From: Bathynomus jamesi
Lineage: Eukaryota; Arthropoda; Malacostraca; Isopoda; Cirolanidae
DNA length: 64,000 nucleotides
Direction: 5' to 3'
Assembly (NCBI GenBank): GCA_023014485.1
Contig: JAJOZX010001074.1
Coordinates: forward strand, 775,001 to 839,000
Each line of letters starts with the position of its first letter. Within the stretch, counting starts at the first letter, position 1. The position numbers and the translations under genes are program-made. Of the stretch, positions 45,677 to 57,108 are shown one piece after another. Below the pieces are notes generated by a model, which was given only the letters and a program-made list of their open reading frames with translations, did not search any database and was not told the DNA's origin.

Positions 45677-46030
45677 CAAAGGTGGGCAGTTGCGCCGCAA
45701 AAAGTTGCGGCGCAACATTTTTGGTTGCGCTTGCGCTTGCGGCGCAACTTTTTGAAAAGGGTTGCGCTTGCGCGTGCAGCGCAACTATTTCAGCAGAGTT
45801 GCGGTTGCGGTTGCGGCGCTACAAAAATCGTTGCGCGTGCCCACCACTGCAGATATACGTTAAATGCAAAGGTGGGCAGTTGCGGCGCAACATTTTTGGT
45901 TGCGCTTGCGCTTGCGCTTGCGGCGCAACTTTTTGAAAAGGGTTGCGCTTGCGCGTGCGGCGCAACTATTTCAGCAGAGTTGCGGTTGCGGTTGCGGCGC
46001 TACAAAAATCGTTGCGCGTGCCCACCACTG
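45677..46030. mobile_element. Two hAT-type MITE copies in tandem inside one 8-bp TSD
   Basis: Copy 1 is 45677-45849 and copy 2 is 45867-46030, each CAAAGGTGGGCAGTTGCG to GTGCCCACCACTG and rich in TTGCGCTTGCG words. A 17-base spacer separates them. TGTAGAGG flanks the pair as a whole (45669-45676, 46031-46038). The target is the LINE endonuclease region. Confidence 0.9.
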
Positions 46031-46400
46031 TGTAGAGGTAGGTTTGCTCCTAACTGTACTGTGGCCGCTGGTGGAAGTCTGGGTAGTGACCACTTTCCTG
46101 TCCTCACTGCTCTGCAAATTTCACCGGTATCCACTCCTCATAAACGACGTCCAACTTGGAAACTACGTGACATAGATTGGAGAATTTGGTCTAGAGCACT
46201 TCCGGATGCCCCTGCTATAGAAGGATCCTTAGATGAGAAAATACAACACTTTACAGCCTTATTAGTGGAAACAAGTACCTCTACACTGAAGAAGACAACA
46301 GGAAATTTTGTTCCTAAATTTAAAACTCAAAACTCAGAAAAAGACTTTTAATTCCACCTATATAGTATTATCATACATATCGTACATACTATAACATATT

Positions 46401-48626
46401 CTAGTTAAGAACTCCAGGAAATTTGGGAATATTGTGGTGCAGAAAAAGAAGTTTCTCGGTATTTGGCAGTAAGCTTGCAAGCTTTTCTTCAAAAACATTT
46501 CCTGCTTCTGAGAAAAATCGCTCAGAATATACTGATGATACAGGTGTGGACAGATATTTTTTTGCAACTATGCTTAGGTGTGGAAACTGTTGCTTATTTT
46601 CCTTCCACCAGCTCAATACATCATCATCTTTACCTTTAGACAATATCGATAGCGTTTTTCCAGCAAAATACATGTTAATCTCCTTTCTTAGGCTCTCTCT
46701 CTTCTGTTGCTTTTTCCTTATCTTCAGCTGATAACTTTCTTTTTTTATTTTTTCGCCATGAATCCGCACTTTCATCTGACTCGCATTCAATTAAATAACA
46801 GCTGAGGAAGTCACTAGCAATGTCTGATTTTAGAGCTGTCGTTGATGATGATGGTCCAGCAAGATTTCTAGATGGAGAAAGTGATGTACTTGATGTTGTT
46901 GAAGATTTATCATTATCAGAGTCAGATGCATCTTCACCTTTGCTTTGCATGTTTAGCACAATTTCTTTAACTTCTGATAACAACCATTTAAAAGCTTTAT
47001 CTTTCAGTTCAGTATCAGAAAACATACTAAGCTTGTACCTTGGATCTATGGTAGTACTAATAACATATTGACGACTATCATAAACATTATTTAATCCTGT
47101 TCTCTCCTTGTTTATGAATCGCTTTTCCATAGCTCGCTTCAGCTCCCCTTTCATTGTCTTAACTCCACTGTCCTCCTCTTGTTCACTTGAAAGAAACCTG
47201 TGTAGTGCTCTGACATGTGCTATTACAAATGACAACATTGACTTAGATTTGCTGATGTTTTCTGTTACCATGAAAAAAGGCTGCAAAAGTCTGAGAGTCT
47301 TTTCTAATAACTGCCATTCATTGGCAGTCAGTGATGGAATATTTGCATGCTCAGCGGTATAAAGCTGCAAGCATCTTTTAAGGGTTTCCATCCTTTGTAA
47401 CATCAAATAAGTGCTGTTCCACCTCGTTGGAACATCTTGGATTGGAAGTAATGTTTGCTAAGCTTGGGGTCAATTTCTTTTTGTAGTCTTCTCAGTTCAT
47501 TGCAACCCAGCGTTGAATGGTTAAAATGAGTAGAAATACTCTTTGACTTGCTAATGAGGTCACTTACAGAACGCTGGGAAAATAAGGCTTCCTTTATTAC
47601 TAGGCTGACCATATTTCCTTGAGACAAAAACGGGACATTGGGATGGCAAAAAAGGGACGGGGGTTATGTAATATTCTGTATTCATGAAAAAGTAAGTACA
47701 TAAACATATTGAGCTTACAATTATTCTTCAGTGACAGAACCCATACAAAACGGTACTGTCCCGTTCAAAACGGTACGTATGGTCAGCCTATTTATTACAA
47801 GCTGTAATTGATGTATAAAGCATGATATGCTTACAGAGCCTGTCAGGTCTATGCCAAGCGGCATGTTATAGGCAGCATCTCGAACAATGATATGAACTCT
47901 TTCTGGTTCAATTTGCCATTCAGTCAGCATAGATTGAAAGGCTGTAGCAATATTAATACCTGTATGTGACCCTGGAAAATGCTTACAATGAAGAACACAA
48001 TCTCGCTTTTCTAATTAATTTGTTATCCAATGAGCAGTCAGAGATATAAGCGATTCTTGAGAGTGTTGGTTGCTCCATATATTTGTTGTAAAACTAAGGT
48101 ATTGGGCCATGGACAGCTCATTTAACACTGCTCCTTGCAACTTTTTGTATGACAATGGTAGCATGGTTTCAGTAAAATATTTCCAGCATGGTATAAGGTA
48201 TTTGGGCTGGAGGTGTGCTATTAGTTCTATAAATCCTTGATTCTCTGTAAGAGTAAAAGGCTGGTTATCCATGGCTATCATGTTCATAATTTTTTGATGT
48301 ATAATCTTTGACTTTTCATCATCAATTTTCCAAAGTTGTTTTGTTGAGAAACTTTCAAATAAAGTAGTCTGCTTCTTTAAAGCCTCTAATTTCCTTTCTT
48401 TAGGAGCAGGTTTTGGTACTTCTGCAGGATTTGGTGCATTCTCAGATTCTTCTTGGGCAATCTTGTAGACACTATTGTGTTTCGTTTTTACATGTCTGTG
48501 GAGTGGAGTGGTACTATATGCTTTTGGTGTGGAACCTCTCTTTATTTTAGCATGGCACAAATTGCATTCTGCATAACTCTCATCTTCATCTTTAACTGTG
48601 AAATAGTTCCAAATAAAGGATGACAT
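46401..48626 (-). pseudogene. hAT transposase, nearly full length but broken
   Basis: The 5' part (48626-48015) begins MSSFIWNYFTVKDEDESYAE with a BED finger, CNLCHAKIKRG and HRHVKTKH. Middle pieces include VRDAAYNMPLGI (47930-47721) and TRWNSTYLM-like text at 47410. The 3' part has NEWQLLEKTLRLLQPFFMVT, TTIDPRYKLSMFS and, at 46790-46401, YLSTPVSSVYSERFFSEAGN, the hAT dimerisation signature. A MITE splits the catalytic region at 47601-47790, and several shifts and stops are present. The layout is that of the hAT-Ac (ZBED) group. Confidence 0.87.
47601..47790. mobile_element. hAT-type MITE (TAGGCTGACC family), copy 2, nested in hAT transposase
   Basis: The ends are TAGGCTGACCATA and TATGGTCAGCCTA, with perfect TSD TTTATTAC at 47593-47600 and 47791-47798. 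It closely resembles the copy at 38469-38670. Confidence 0.94.
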
Positions 48627-51600
48627 TGTTTTTAGTTTTTACTTTATTTCTTTAATTTTGATAAATTAAATGATGCATAAATGATGGCTAAAATATGGTT
48701 TAAATGCATTGATGCAATTTATAATAATTAAAGCTGTGAAGGAGTTTGATACTGGCCTGAAAATAAATTGAAAAAATATTGAATAATAAACATATAGCTA
48801 AATTATAGGGATGGGTGGTATCGATATCTAAGTATCGCTATTTCTGATACCATTAATTAATTAAGCATTTTCTAAATTTATAAAAGATAATAAAATACTT
48901 GTGAAACGAAAATAGAAACTAATGTATTGTCACTCTCACCTCCCAATGGTGAGTAGAGGGAATATACTGAAAAACCAGGTGTATTGTTAAAGGAACTGAA
49001 TAACCATTAAAACATAAAATAATTTTATTTGAAATTTGTAAAAAAGTCTCAAGTCCGGCCGGACTTTACCAAAAAAGTAAAATCTTGAGTCCGGTACAGC
49101 CCTACCTTCCACTGAGGTTTGAACTCAAATTAGGAAAATCATTAAGGGTACAGGTTCACACTTCACTTACCCTATTGTTGTAAATGATTCCATACTAAGT
49201 GATGTACGTGACAAAGCAGAAATTTTGGGTGTCTTCTTCCATTCATTTTTTGGGACTGTACCAGTTATTGAAGATGAGGAATTTTGCAGGGACATGCAGT
49301 CTTCCTTATTTCTTGATTACAATGAAGATTATAATCTGGACTTCACATTGCAGGAATTACAATTCTCCTTAAGGCAATGTGAACATACAAGAGGTGGTGC
49401 AATGGACTGGATAATATACATAAATATTTTCTTAGTCATCTTCCATTGGAGTACTTGCCATTTCTATTATCAGCATTCAATGATAGCCTGAGCACAGGGG
49501 TCTATCCTTCATCATGGAAGCAGGCAATCATGATTCCTATCCTCAAACCACAGAAAAACCCTTCAAGTCCATCTTCATATCGTCCCATATGCTTATTATC
49601 CTGCTTGGGTAAAGTACTAGAGAGGATGGTCCATCAGCGGTTGCTATGGGTTTTTGAAACGTGTCACATTTTTCGAGATTCGCAGTGTAGTTTCTGTAAG
49701 AAGAGAAGCACAGTGGATCAACTTCTGAGGTTGGAAACTTTCATACGCCAAGCTTTCTGACGGAAAAAATATGTTCTTGTTATATTTTTTGACCTCAGTC
49801 GAGCTTTTGATACCATCTCCCATACTGGCCTACTTTATAAGTTAGGCAATTTGGGGATTCATGGTAGATTACTAAGATGGTTGGATAACTTCTTGTCTAA
49901 CCGCACATTTCAGGTGCTAATTAATGATGTCTACTCAACACCTTTCCCCTTTAAAAAGGGTGTACCCCCAGGGTTCAGTTCTTAATCCATTGTTATTCAC
50001 AGCATATCTCTCCGATATGCCAAGTATTGATCCAGTTCAATCATCAGAGTTTGCTGATGATACAGCTTTCTATGTGGCAGCTGACACCGCTTTAGAAGCC
50101 CAACAAACGTTGCAAAAAGCAACAGATAAGTTTTCATCTTGGTGCAGAACCTGGGGTCTTTCCCTGAATCAAGAAAAATCTAAAATTATGTTCTTTACAC
50201 ATCAAAAGGTTTTAGTGAATCCTATTATCCAAATTAGTAACACTCCAATAGCTATGGTCACATCCTATCAGTTTTTGGGAGTGGTCCTTCACAGCCCCAG
50301 ACTGACTTGGTCTTGTCATATTAACTACCTGGTAACATCTTGTACGAAATGTCTAAACTCGTTAAAATCTGTTGCCTCTCATCGATGGGGTGCAGATCGA
50401 TCTACACTTCTCACTTTTTACCGATCATTTATCTTAGGAAAAATAAAGTATGCTGATGTTGTTTATGATTCAGCCTCTTTCACCTTGAAGAAGAAACTGG
50501 AAACATTGCATAATTCTGGCATGCGCCTTATTTTGGGTGCCCGCCCATCAACTCCTATTATTGCCCTGCAGGGTGAGACTGGTCTCCATGCCCTTCAGTA
50601 TGATAGAGATCTCTCTACACTGAGGACGTACTTCAATATTCTGGCTTACCCCTTTTGCCACCCCTTACGTCAGTCATTCGAGGTGGATTATCCTTTGATC
50701 CTTGCAGTGGACTGGACTGTGGCAAATAAACCACCTTTCTTCTTTAGAGCTACTGGACTCCCTTCTTCTTGGAGATTGCATCAGGTACCAACCTGTCTGT
50801 CTCTCCCATTTTTATATGAACCTCTTGTCCCCAAAGAAGTGATTGTGCATTGTTTCACAGCATACGTGGAAGAGAAATATCCAGATTACTTGTATATTTA
50901 TAATGATGGATCTAAGATAGATGTGCCTGGACCATCTTGTTCATCAGCTGTTTTCATTTCAAATCATAAAAGGTATTTTTCCTGGAAACTATCCCCCAAT
51001 CATAGTATACAGGCAGCAGAGTTATTTGCCATTCAACAGGCATTGTGTTTTTTGGTATCCAGAAGTAATGCTTGTAATGTCCTAATAATTACAGACTCCC
51101 AGACCTCTCTTCACCTGATCAACTCACCCACACTCACTACAATCTGGCCTTAACAACTTCTATCCATTCTTTACTGAAGACCCTCTCTGCTTCAGGTATT
51201 CTGGTTTCTTTCCAGTGGGTTCCGACTCCGAGCCATGTTGGAATTACAGGTAATGAGATGGTTGATACACTGGCCAGGGCTGCTCATTCCCTCCCTGCTA
51301 TAACTTCGCTATATTTCCACCCAGGCGAAGGTTTTGCAGTAGCTAAAGTGGCAGTGCAAAATGATTACAAAACCCAATGGGAGAGATTACGGCACTCGAC
51401 TCTATGGAATGTTTAAGTCTTCTTGAGAGACAAGAAATTGGCCTGTACCATCTTCCCACTATAAAGCTTCTATAATATTTAGATTCCGTTCTGGCTATGT
51501 AGGCCTTCAGGTTTACTTACACCGGATTGGACTAGCCTTCTCCCCATTATGTGTAAGTTGTAATTTACCAGAGAGACTGTCCCATTTCTTCCTTTTTTGT

Positions 51601-52133
51601 CCATGTTATACTAGGCAAAGGAAAAAATTAAGATTTTCTCTTTTGCAATATGGTGTCAAGGACTTTACTTTATCAGTCCTATTAGGTAGGGATAGTTTTT
51701 CTCCCCCATTGATAAACTTCACTATGGACCAAGTATTCAAGTTTGTAGTGGCATCTGGGTGGTTGAAAGAGTTTTAAATCTTGCATTGTATACCAATTTT
51801 CATTCCCACAGGTTTATTAATCAGTTACCTCCTAGTTACTCCATCTGGCTGTTACTGTGGACTTAGTACTTGGTTCCATTTTTCAGTTCATGTTTCGTAG
51901 AACTAACAGGCCTCATGTTCATCCCTTTCTGAGTGTTCTGGAATTGGCCCCAGAACTGAAGAGGGTAATGGTGTGCTTTCTCTATTTCTGTCTCATCCCA
52001 ATAATAATAGACCCAGCACTTGATGTAGGAACAGCGGAAGTTCTCCCGTGGAACAAGGTGTTTTGGTCTTGGAGGATGTAAATAGCCTTATTGGCTGATC
52101 TCCGCCATATAAAACTTAAAACAATTAATCAAG

Positions 52134-52945
52134 TGAGCTCTTTGTTAGACATCGAAAAATTTTGACTGCTGAATCAAGTGGGCTAGTTTTTTCATAAAAA
52201 ATTCTCGTAGTTCCCCGACTGACCGGGCAACTTATAGTCAACCTTTAAACCTGAATATTAACCACTGCAATTAAACTAAAAACTAAAACCCTGTTTAACT
52301 AAATAGTGGCCTACCAGAACTAGGTGTAAGTAGCTTAATGAAAATACATAACTAAGGTAAGAGATTAAAACTAGGTACCTAGAAGAAACTCGAACCGGGC
52401 TACAACAGCCCTAACTAAATAATTAAATGGCTGCAATAGCCCTAACTTAACTTAAGTAAAAACCTTCAAAACCTTAACCCTTTAAAAACAAAAACTTAAG
52501 GGCAATACAGCCCTGGCCTAACTTAAACTGCAAAACCTAGGTCTGCGAAATAGCCCCTATGAATAAATAACTTAGCAGTGTGCCAAATAGTGACAACAAA
52601 TAAAATTCAAAATCTGGAAACTAAATGAAACTTATGGACTAGTTAGAAAAAGGAAGGGTAACGTTCAACTGGCAACTTCATTTTTGGTAAGTCTAAATTA
52701 ATTTTAATGAATTTAGTTTGACCATAGTTAGTAATCTGGCTGCCGACCAAATTTTAACCTTAAAACCACTGCAGCCAACAGTGAAAAAGTCTGTAGCTAT
52801 GTTGACAGTGTTTAAATGGGCCATTATTATTTCTATAATTACTGTGTCTATTTAAAGTAAACTTAGCCTTAATATTGCACCTAAATAAAAATAATCTCTC
52901 AAAAAAAAAATAATAATAAATAATTTTTCAATAAATATTTCAATA
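52134..52945 (+). repeat. 5' LTR of a BEL/Pao retrotransposon
   Basis: TGAGCTCTTTGTTAGACATC starts a block that recurs at 59426, and its later parts (CTAACTTAACTTAAGTAAAA, AAATAATCTCTC) recur up to 61195. TGGCGCCCCCGGGTGGGC follows the end and is a plausible primer-binding site. The exact 3' edge (ending near TTTCAATA) is uncertain. Confidence 0.85.
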
Positions 52946-53102
52946 TGGCGCCCCCGGGTGGGCAGTCGAGAAGTTGGTTACCCTTTTTTGTTTTATTTCT
53001 GATACAGTAGTTTTAAATCCAGTGAATTAAATTTTTTACATAATCTGAAAATTTAATTATAGATATCATTGATAATATCATTTATAATATTAAACCTAAA
53101 AA

Positions 53103-54182
53103 ATGGGTAATGAAACTGAAGCCACTCCAGAAAAAAGTATGGAGACAGTATCATCATGGTTGGGAAGTGATGTGGAAGCGCTTGAAACTAGTAAATTGGT
53201 AAAAAGGAGGGGAGCAATCAGAGCCTCAGCTACTAAACTTTTAGCTACAATCAAAGAAAAATTGGATGATTGGACTGAGGAACAAAAAAATTCATATGCT
53301 CGGCTTTTGTCCTTACAACTGGACAAGTTACAAAATTTAGATGAGGAAATCTTTAGTGTGTTTGTTTGTCCCGAAGGCTTCTCAGAGGCTAAACAAGAGA
53401 AACTAGATGAAAAAAAAAGTTATTACCAAATTGAAATACATCAGATGGTACAAGCATTAACAACTAAAAAAGAAAATAATGCCGAAGCCAAACCTAAACT
53501 AAGAATAGGTACTAAAATTCCTGAGCTTCAAATATTACCATTTGATGGAAATCCCTCTAAATTTCAAAACTTTTAAGACCCCATTCAGAAACATTTATGA
53601 CAACATAGGTCTTTCTGAACAAGAGAAATTTGCCTACCTAAAACAACATTTGAGTGGAAACCCTGCCATTCAAATAAACTGCATGCAAGAGAGTAAAACA
53701 TCTTATGAAGAAGCATGGCAGCAGTTGGAGAGTTGTTATGCAACACCAGGCCAAATTAAATTCTCCATAATAAAATCACTTTTAACCAAATCCAAAATAA
53801 CCAAAGATTTTAAATCACTTCATGACTTTCAAGCAGACACTCTACCATAAATTTAATGCAAACTCAAAAATTAGAATTAGAAGATATACTCTTGTATGTA
53901 TATTATAATAAACTAAGTCAAGAAACTCAGGAATTTTTAAGAACTTGTGGTTTTAAACTCTATGACCACTTTGATAAATTTAAAGAAGCCATTGCCGAAG
54001 CTACCAAAACCTTAGCTAATGTTAGTTTTGATCTTGAACAAAGTGAATTAACCACCTTAATACCTAAACAAAAAAGAAACCTCTCCAGAACCAGCCAGAA
54101 AACCATGGCATTCTGGCCAAACTACAGCTACTCTGGCAGTTTCCACCCAAAGACAATCCTCAAGAAGAGCTCAACATACTGA
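53103..54182 (+). pseudogene. BEL/Pao gag region, frameshifted
   Basis: The first frame (MGNETEATPEKSMETVSSWL, to 53576) is helical and charged and ends PELQILPFDGNPSKFQNF. The next (53542-53850) contains NIYDNIGLSEQEKFAYLKQH and YEEAWQQLESCYATPGQI, the DUF1759 gag core of Pao elements. A third piece (53856-54182) contains LSQETQEFLRTCGFKLYDHF. Two frame breaks separate them, so no intact Gag can be made. Gag would form the particle around the element RNA. Confidence 0.85.
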
Positions 54183-54791
54183 CCAGAGAGAACTTTACTG
54201 CAAATTGTGTAAGAAAAACACAGAATCTCAAAATGTGATTCTTTCCCTGAAAGTTGGGATAAACTGTAAAAACTTGCTAAATTAAATTATTGTACTAAAT
54301 GCACCTCATCTAAACACCAAGCCAAAGAATGCCCCATTTCTCTCCTACCATGTTCATTTTGTAGGTTTTCTAACCATTTATCCTTCCTTTGTACTAAACA
54401 AAAAGGAAAACCAGAGGAAGATAAGAAAACCAAAACCAGTACTGAAGTAGCTATCCAAAAAGAAAACTCAAAACAAGGGAAACAAGTTACTAACTTATTA
54501 AGTTTAAAAAACGCTGATCAAGAAGTGGCATTACTTCCTTCCATGCAGATGAGAATAAGAAACTCAGAAAAATCGATTAAATGCAGAGCACTTTTGGATA
54601 ATTGTAGTCAAGCCAACTACATTACCAATGAACTTGTGAAAAAACTGAATCTTCCAACTAAACACTACGATGAATCCATAACCATAACAGGATTTATAGC
54701 CAACAAGAAACAACTGAATTATGAAGTAGCTATAATTAAATTGGAGGATTCTAGAAACCCTGGAAACTACCAAGAAATAAAAGCATCATAA
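54183..54791 (+). pseudogene. BEL/Pao zinc knuckles and aspartic protease region
   Basis: YCTKCTSSKHQAKECPI and CSFCRFSNHLSFLC are knuckle-like CCHC motifs. RALLDNCSQANYITNELVKK follows. The usual protease active-site triad would be D-S/T-G; here it is LLDNCSQ, the form common in Pao elements (LLDxGSQ) with N-C in place of the usual G. The frame stops at 54790. Confidence 0.75.
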
Positions 54792-55165
54792 TTGATGATA
54801 TTAATATTAAATATGAAGTTCAGGGATTACTGAAACTTCAAACTTATTTAAAATCCTTAAATTATCAGCTTGCAGATCACTTTTGAAGCTGCTGAAGTTG
54901 CCGACTTCATGTTAATTTTGGGGGCTGCAACCCACAAACGTTTTGCCCTCAGCAGTCATCAGATTCATACTGCCTCTTGTTATAAATCTCCCTATGGAAT
55001 ACTTTTATTGGTTTCCCTTCAGAGTACTACCCTGAAAAAGAAAAAGAACCAATAAGAGATCAGATCAGCTTCTGTATTACCAACCCTCTACTTTCTAGTA
55101 CAACTTCTAATGAAGATCTAGAAAAAATTGAACACCAGATTGCACAATTTAGCAAACTAGAAAAC

Positions 55166-56275
55166 TTGGGTATTTCTGGGGGTGAACTATTTTCGAACAA
55201 AGAAAAAGATCTGATTGCAAACTTTGAAAAGGAAGTTAAAATAGAAGATGAAAGATTGTCTGTTAAGGTACCATGGAATGGCCAAAAAGATAAAATTTCA
55301 CCAAACTTTAACTATGCTATTAGCAGGTTAAAGTCCACTTGCAAAAAATTAAAAAAAGATAACTTAATGCAACCTTATTCAGACATCCTTGAACAACAAT
55401 TCCAGGAAGGAATAATAGAAGAAGTAGCCCTAACAGAAAGCTTAAAACAAGAAGGAAATTTTTTACCTCATTTTCCAGTAGTTCGCCCTGGAGTACAAAC
55501 AACTAAAGTTAGGATTGTAGTAGATCCCTCGGGTAAAAGCAAACCAGAAGAAATAACAGTAAATGATGCTACTGAGGACTGCCCTTCACTCCTACCTCAT
55601 TTAGCAAAATTGTGCATTAAATTAAGGCATGGTAAATATTTGATGATTGGAGACATTCAAAAAGCATATTTACAACTTAAATATCAAACAGAATTTGACT
55701 GCAATACCCACAAAATTCTGTGGTTAAAAGATACCCAATTGGCTCCAAATGACGACAACCTGATCTGCTATAAATATAAAAGAGTTACCTTTGGCAACAA
55801 AAGCAGTCCATTTTTACTACAACAATCTCTCCAACACATTTTTAATGAACAACAAAACCAAGTGGCAGACTACCTAGCTAACCGCTTTTACATGGACAAT
55901 GCTTTAATTAATGCCAACAATCTCTCAGAACTCAAAGACCTTTACAATTATAGTGTAAACACCTTAATCAATTATAATTTGAAGCTATATGAATGGGCCT
56001 CCAATCACTCAGAACTTCAAGGACTATTTGAAAAACATGACATAGCCTCCTCAGAAGATAAAGAAAACATAAAACTATTAGGATATGGTTGGAACACAAA
56101 TGCTGATACACTCCATCTAAAAACTGTAAACTTGAACTCAGAAGCCAAAACTAAAAGAGAAATACTAAGTTCTGTGCAATCATTGTTTGATCCAATTGGA
56201 TTTGTTGCACCCTTAGTGTTTAAATTAAAACTCTTCATGCAGAAGTACAGCATCTACCAAAAAAGATTGGGATGA
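55166..56275 (+). pseudogene. BEL/Pao reverse transcriptase
   Basis: VRIVVDPSGKSKPEEITVND, CPSLLPHLAKLCIKLRHGKY and MIGDIQKAYLQLKYQ are the Pao RT motifs including the first Asp (GDIQKAYLQL). The second catalytic box reads FYMDNALINA where YVDD is expected, so one Asp is Asn. LLGYGWNTNADTLHLKTVN and SLFDPIGFVAPLVFKLKLFM lead to the tether region. The frame breaks at 56275, and upstream breaks separate it from the protease. It would copy the element RNA to DNA. Confidence 0.88.
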
Positions 56276-56291
56276 ATATCTAGAACCTGAA

Positions 56292-56939
56292 ATGCTGGGT
56301 GAATGGAAAAAACTTTGCAAAGAAATAAACAAAGTGGAATTTCTGAATTTTCCTAGACAAGCTTTTGAAAATTCCAAACCTCTCATGGAAAATCTTCAAC
56401 TCCACATCTTTTGTGATGCCAGCCAAGAAGGGTATGCAGTAAGTTGCTATCTAGTTGGAAATGGAAAATCCGAACTAATTTACGCTAAATCAAGAGTCCA
56501 AAATCAAAAAATTGGACCCATTTGTAACTTGGAATTAATGGCAATCTGCCTAGGAACCAAAGTCCTAGAATACCTTAAAGAAACCTACCTAGAAGAAAAC
56601 TCAGAAAACCAAAAGTTCTTCAAAACAATAATTTGGACAGACTCACAGGTGGCTTTAAATTGGATTGCTCAAAAATCTCTAAAAATGAAATCCATCTTTG
56701 TAAAAAACAGAGTGAAAGACATTCAGGAAGCAACAAGAAACTTAAACCATCACCTGGAATTCAGACATGTAGCAGGAGAAGACAACCCAGCAGACCTACT
56801 CACCAGAACAATATCTTTCAAGAAATTTCAAAAACTTCTTCCCTTTTACCAACATGGTCCCACATTTTTGAGAAATGAAATTGAATGGCCAACCAACTTA
56901 ATTTTTAACCCCACCAAGAAACCTTACAGACAACAATAA
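56292..56939 (+). pseudogene. BEL/Pao RNase H region
   Basis: HIFCDASQEGYAVSCYLVGN, LELMAICLGTKVLEYL and IWTDSQVALNWIAQKSLKMK carry the D-E-D residues of RNase H, followed by EFRHVAGEDNPADLLTRTIS. The stop at 56937 and a shift separate it from the integrase. Confidence 0.88.
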
Positions 56940-57108
56940 ATGTGTGTCAAACAACTTGTAAAGAAATAAATGAAAAAACTCCCTTGTTAAACATGGAAAA
57001 TTCTCTAACAGGAAAAAACTGGTCAGAATCACTGCCTATGTTCTACGGTTCATAGAAAACTTAAAGTACTTCCGCACTCACAAATATAACCCCAAATGTA
57101 ACCTAACA

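Larger units (their letters stand above)
46345..49097 (-). mobile_element. hAT insertion in the LINE, with further fragments
   Basis: LINE coding ends near TTCCACCT (46352) and resumes at TTCCACTG (49095), an imperfect 8-bp match. The right edge ends GTCCGGTACAGCCCTA, a hAT-like terminus in inverse; the left terminus is not recognisable. A second hAT-like start, TAGGGATGGGTGGTATCGAT, occurs at 48808, so at least two elements are mixed. Confidence 0.6.
45045..51775 (+). pseudogene. Jockey/I-like LINE ORF2: endonuclease, reverse transcriptase, RNase H, broken
   Basis: The endonuclease starts near FAQWNARSLQSNLSEFKLF, with VCETWL, SVYNPH and FICGDFNGRHRAW, and resumes after a MITE pair with SLGSDHFPVLTAL. 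After a hAT insertion the polymerase resumes near 49105 (TQIRKIIKGTGSHF) and has MIPILKPQKNPSS, SYRPICLLSCLGKVLER, FFDLSRAFDTI, GVPPGFS, FADDTAFYV and FLGVVLHS. RNase H follows with YNDGSKIDVPG, AELFAIQQAL and ITDSQTSLHLI. The tail has a CCHC knuckle (CVSCNLPERLSHFFLFC). Stops and frameshifts lie at about 49114, 49750, 49970 and 51150 and beyond. RNase H places it in the Jockey/I/R1 assemblage; the exact clade is not resolved. Confidence 0.88.

Noticed and set aside
45725..46351. Open frame with Ala-Gln-Leu-Phe and Arg-Leu repeats
   Set aside because: It is read from two GC-rich hAT MITE copies inside the LINE; only its last part is LINE endonuclease.
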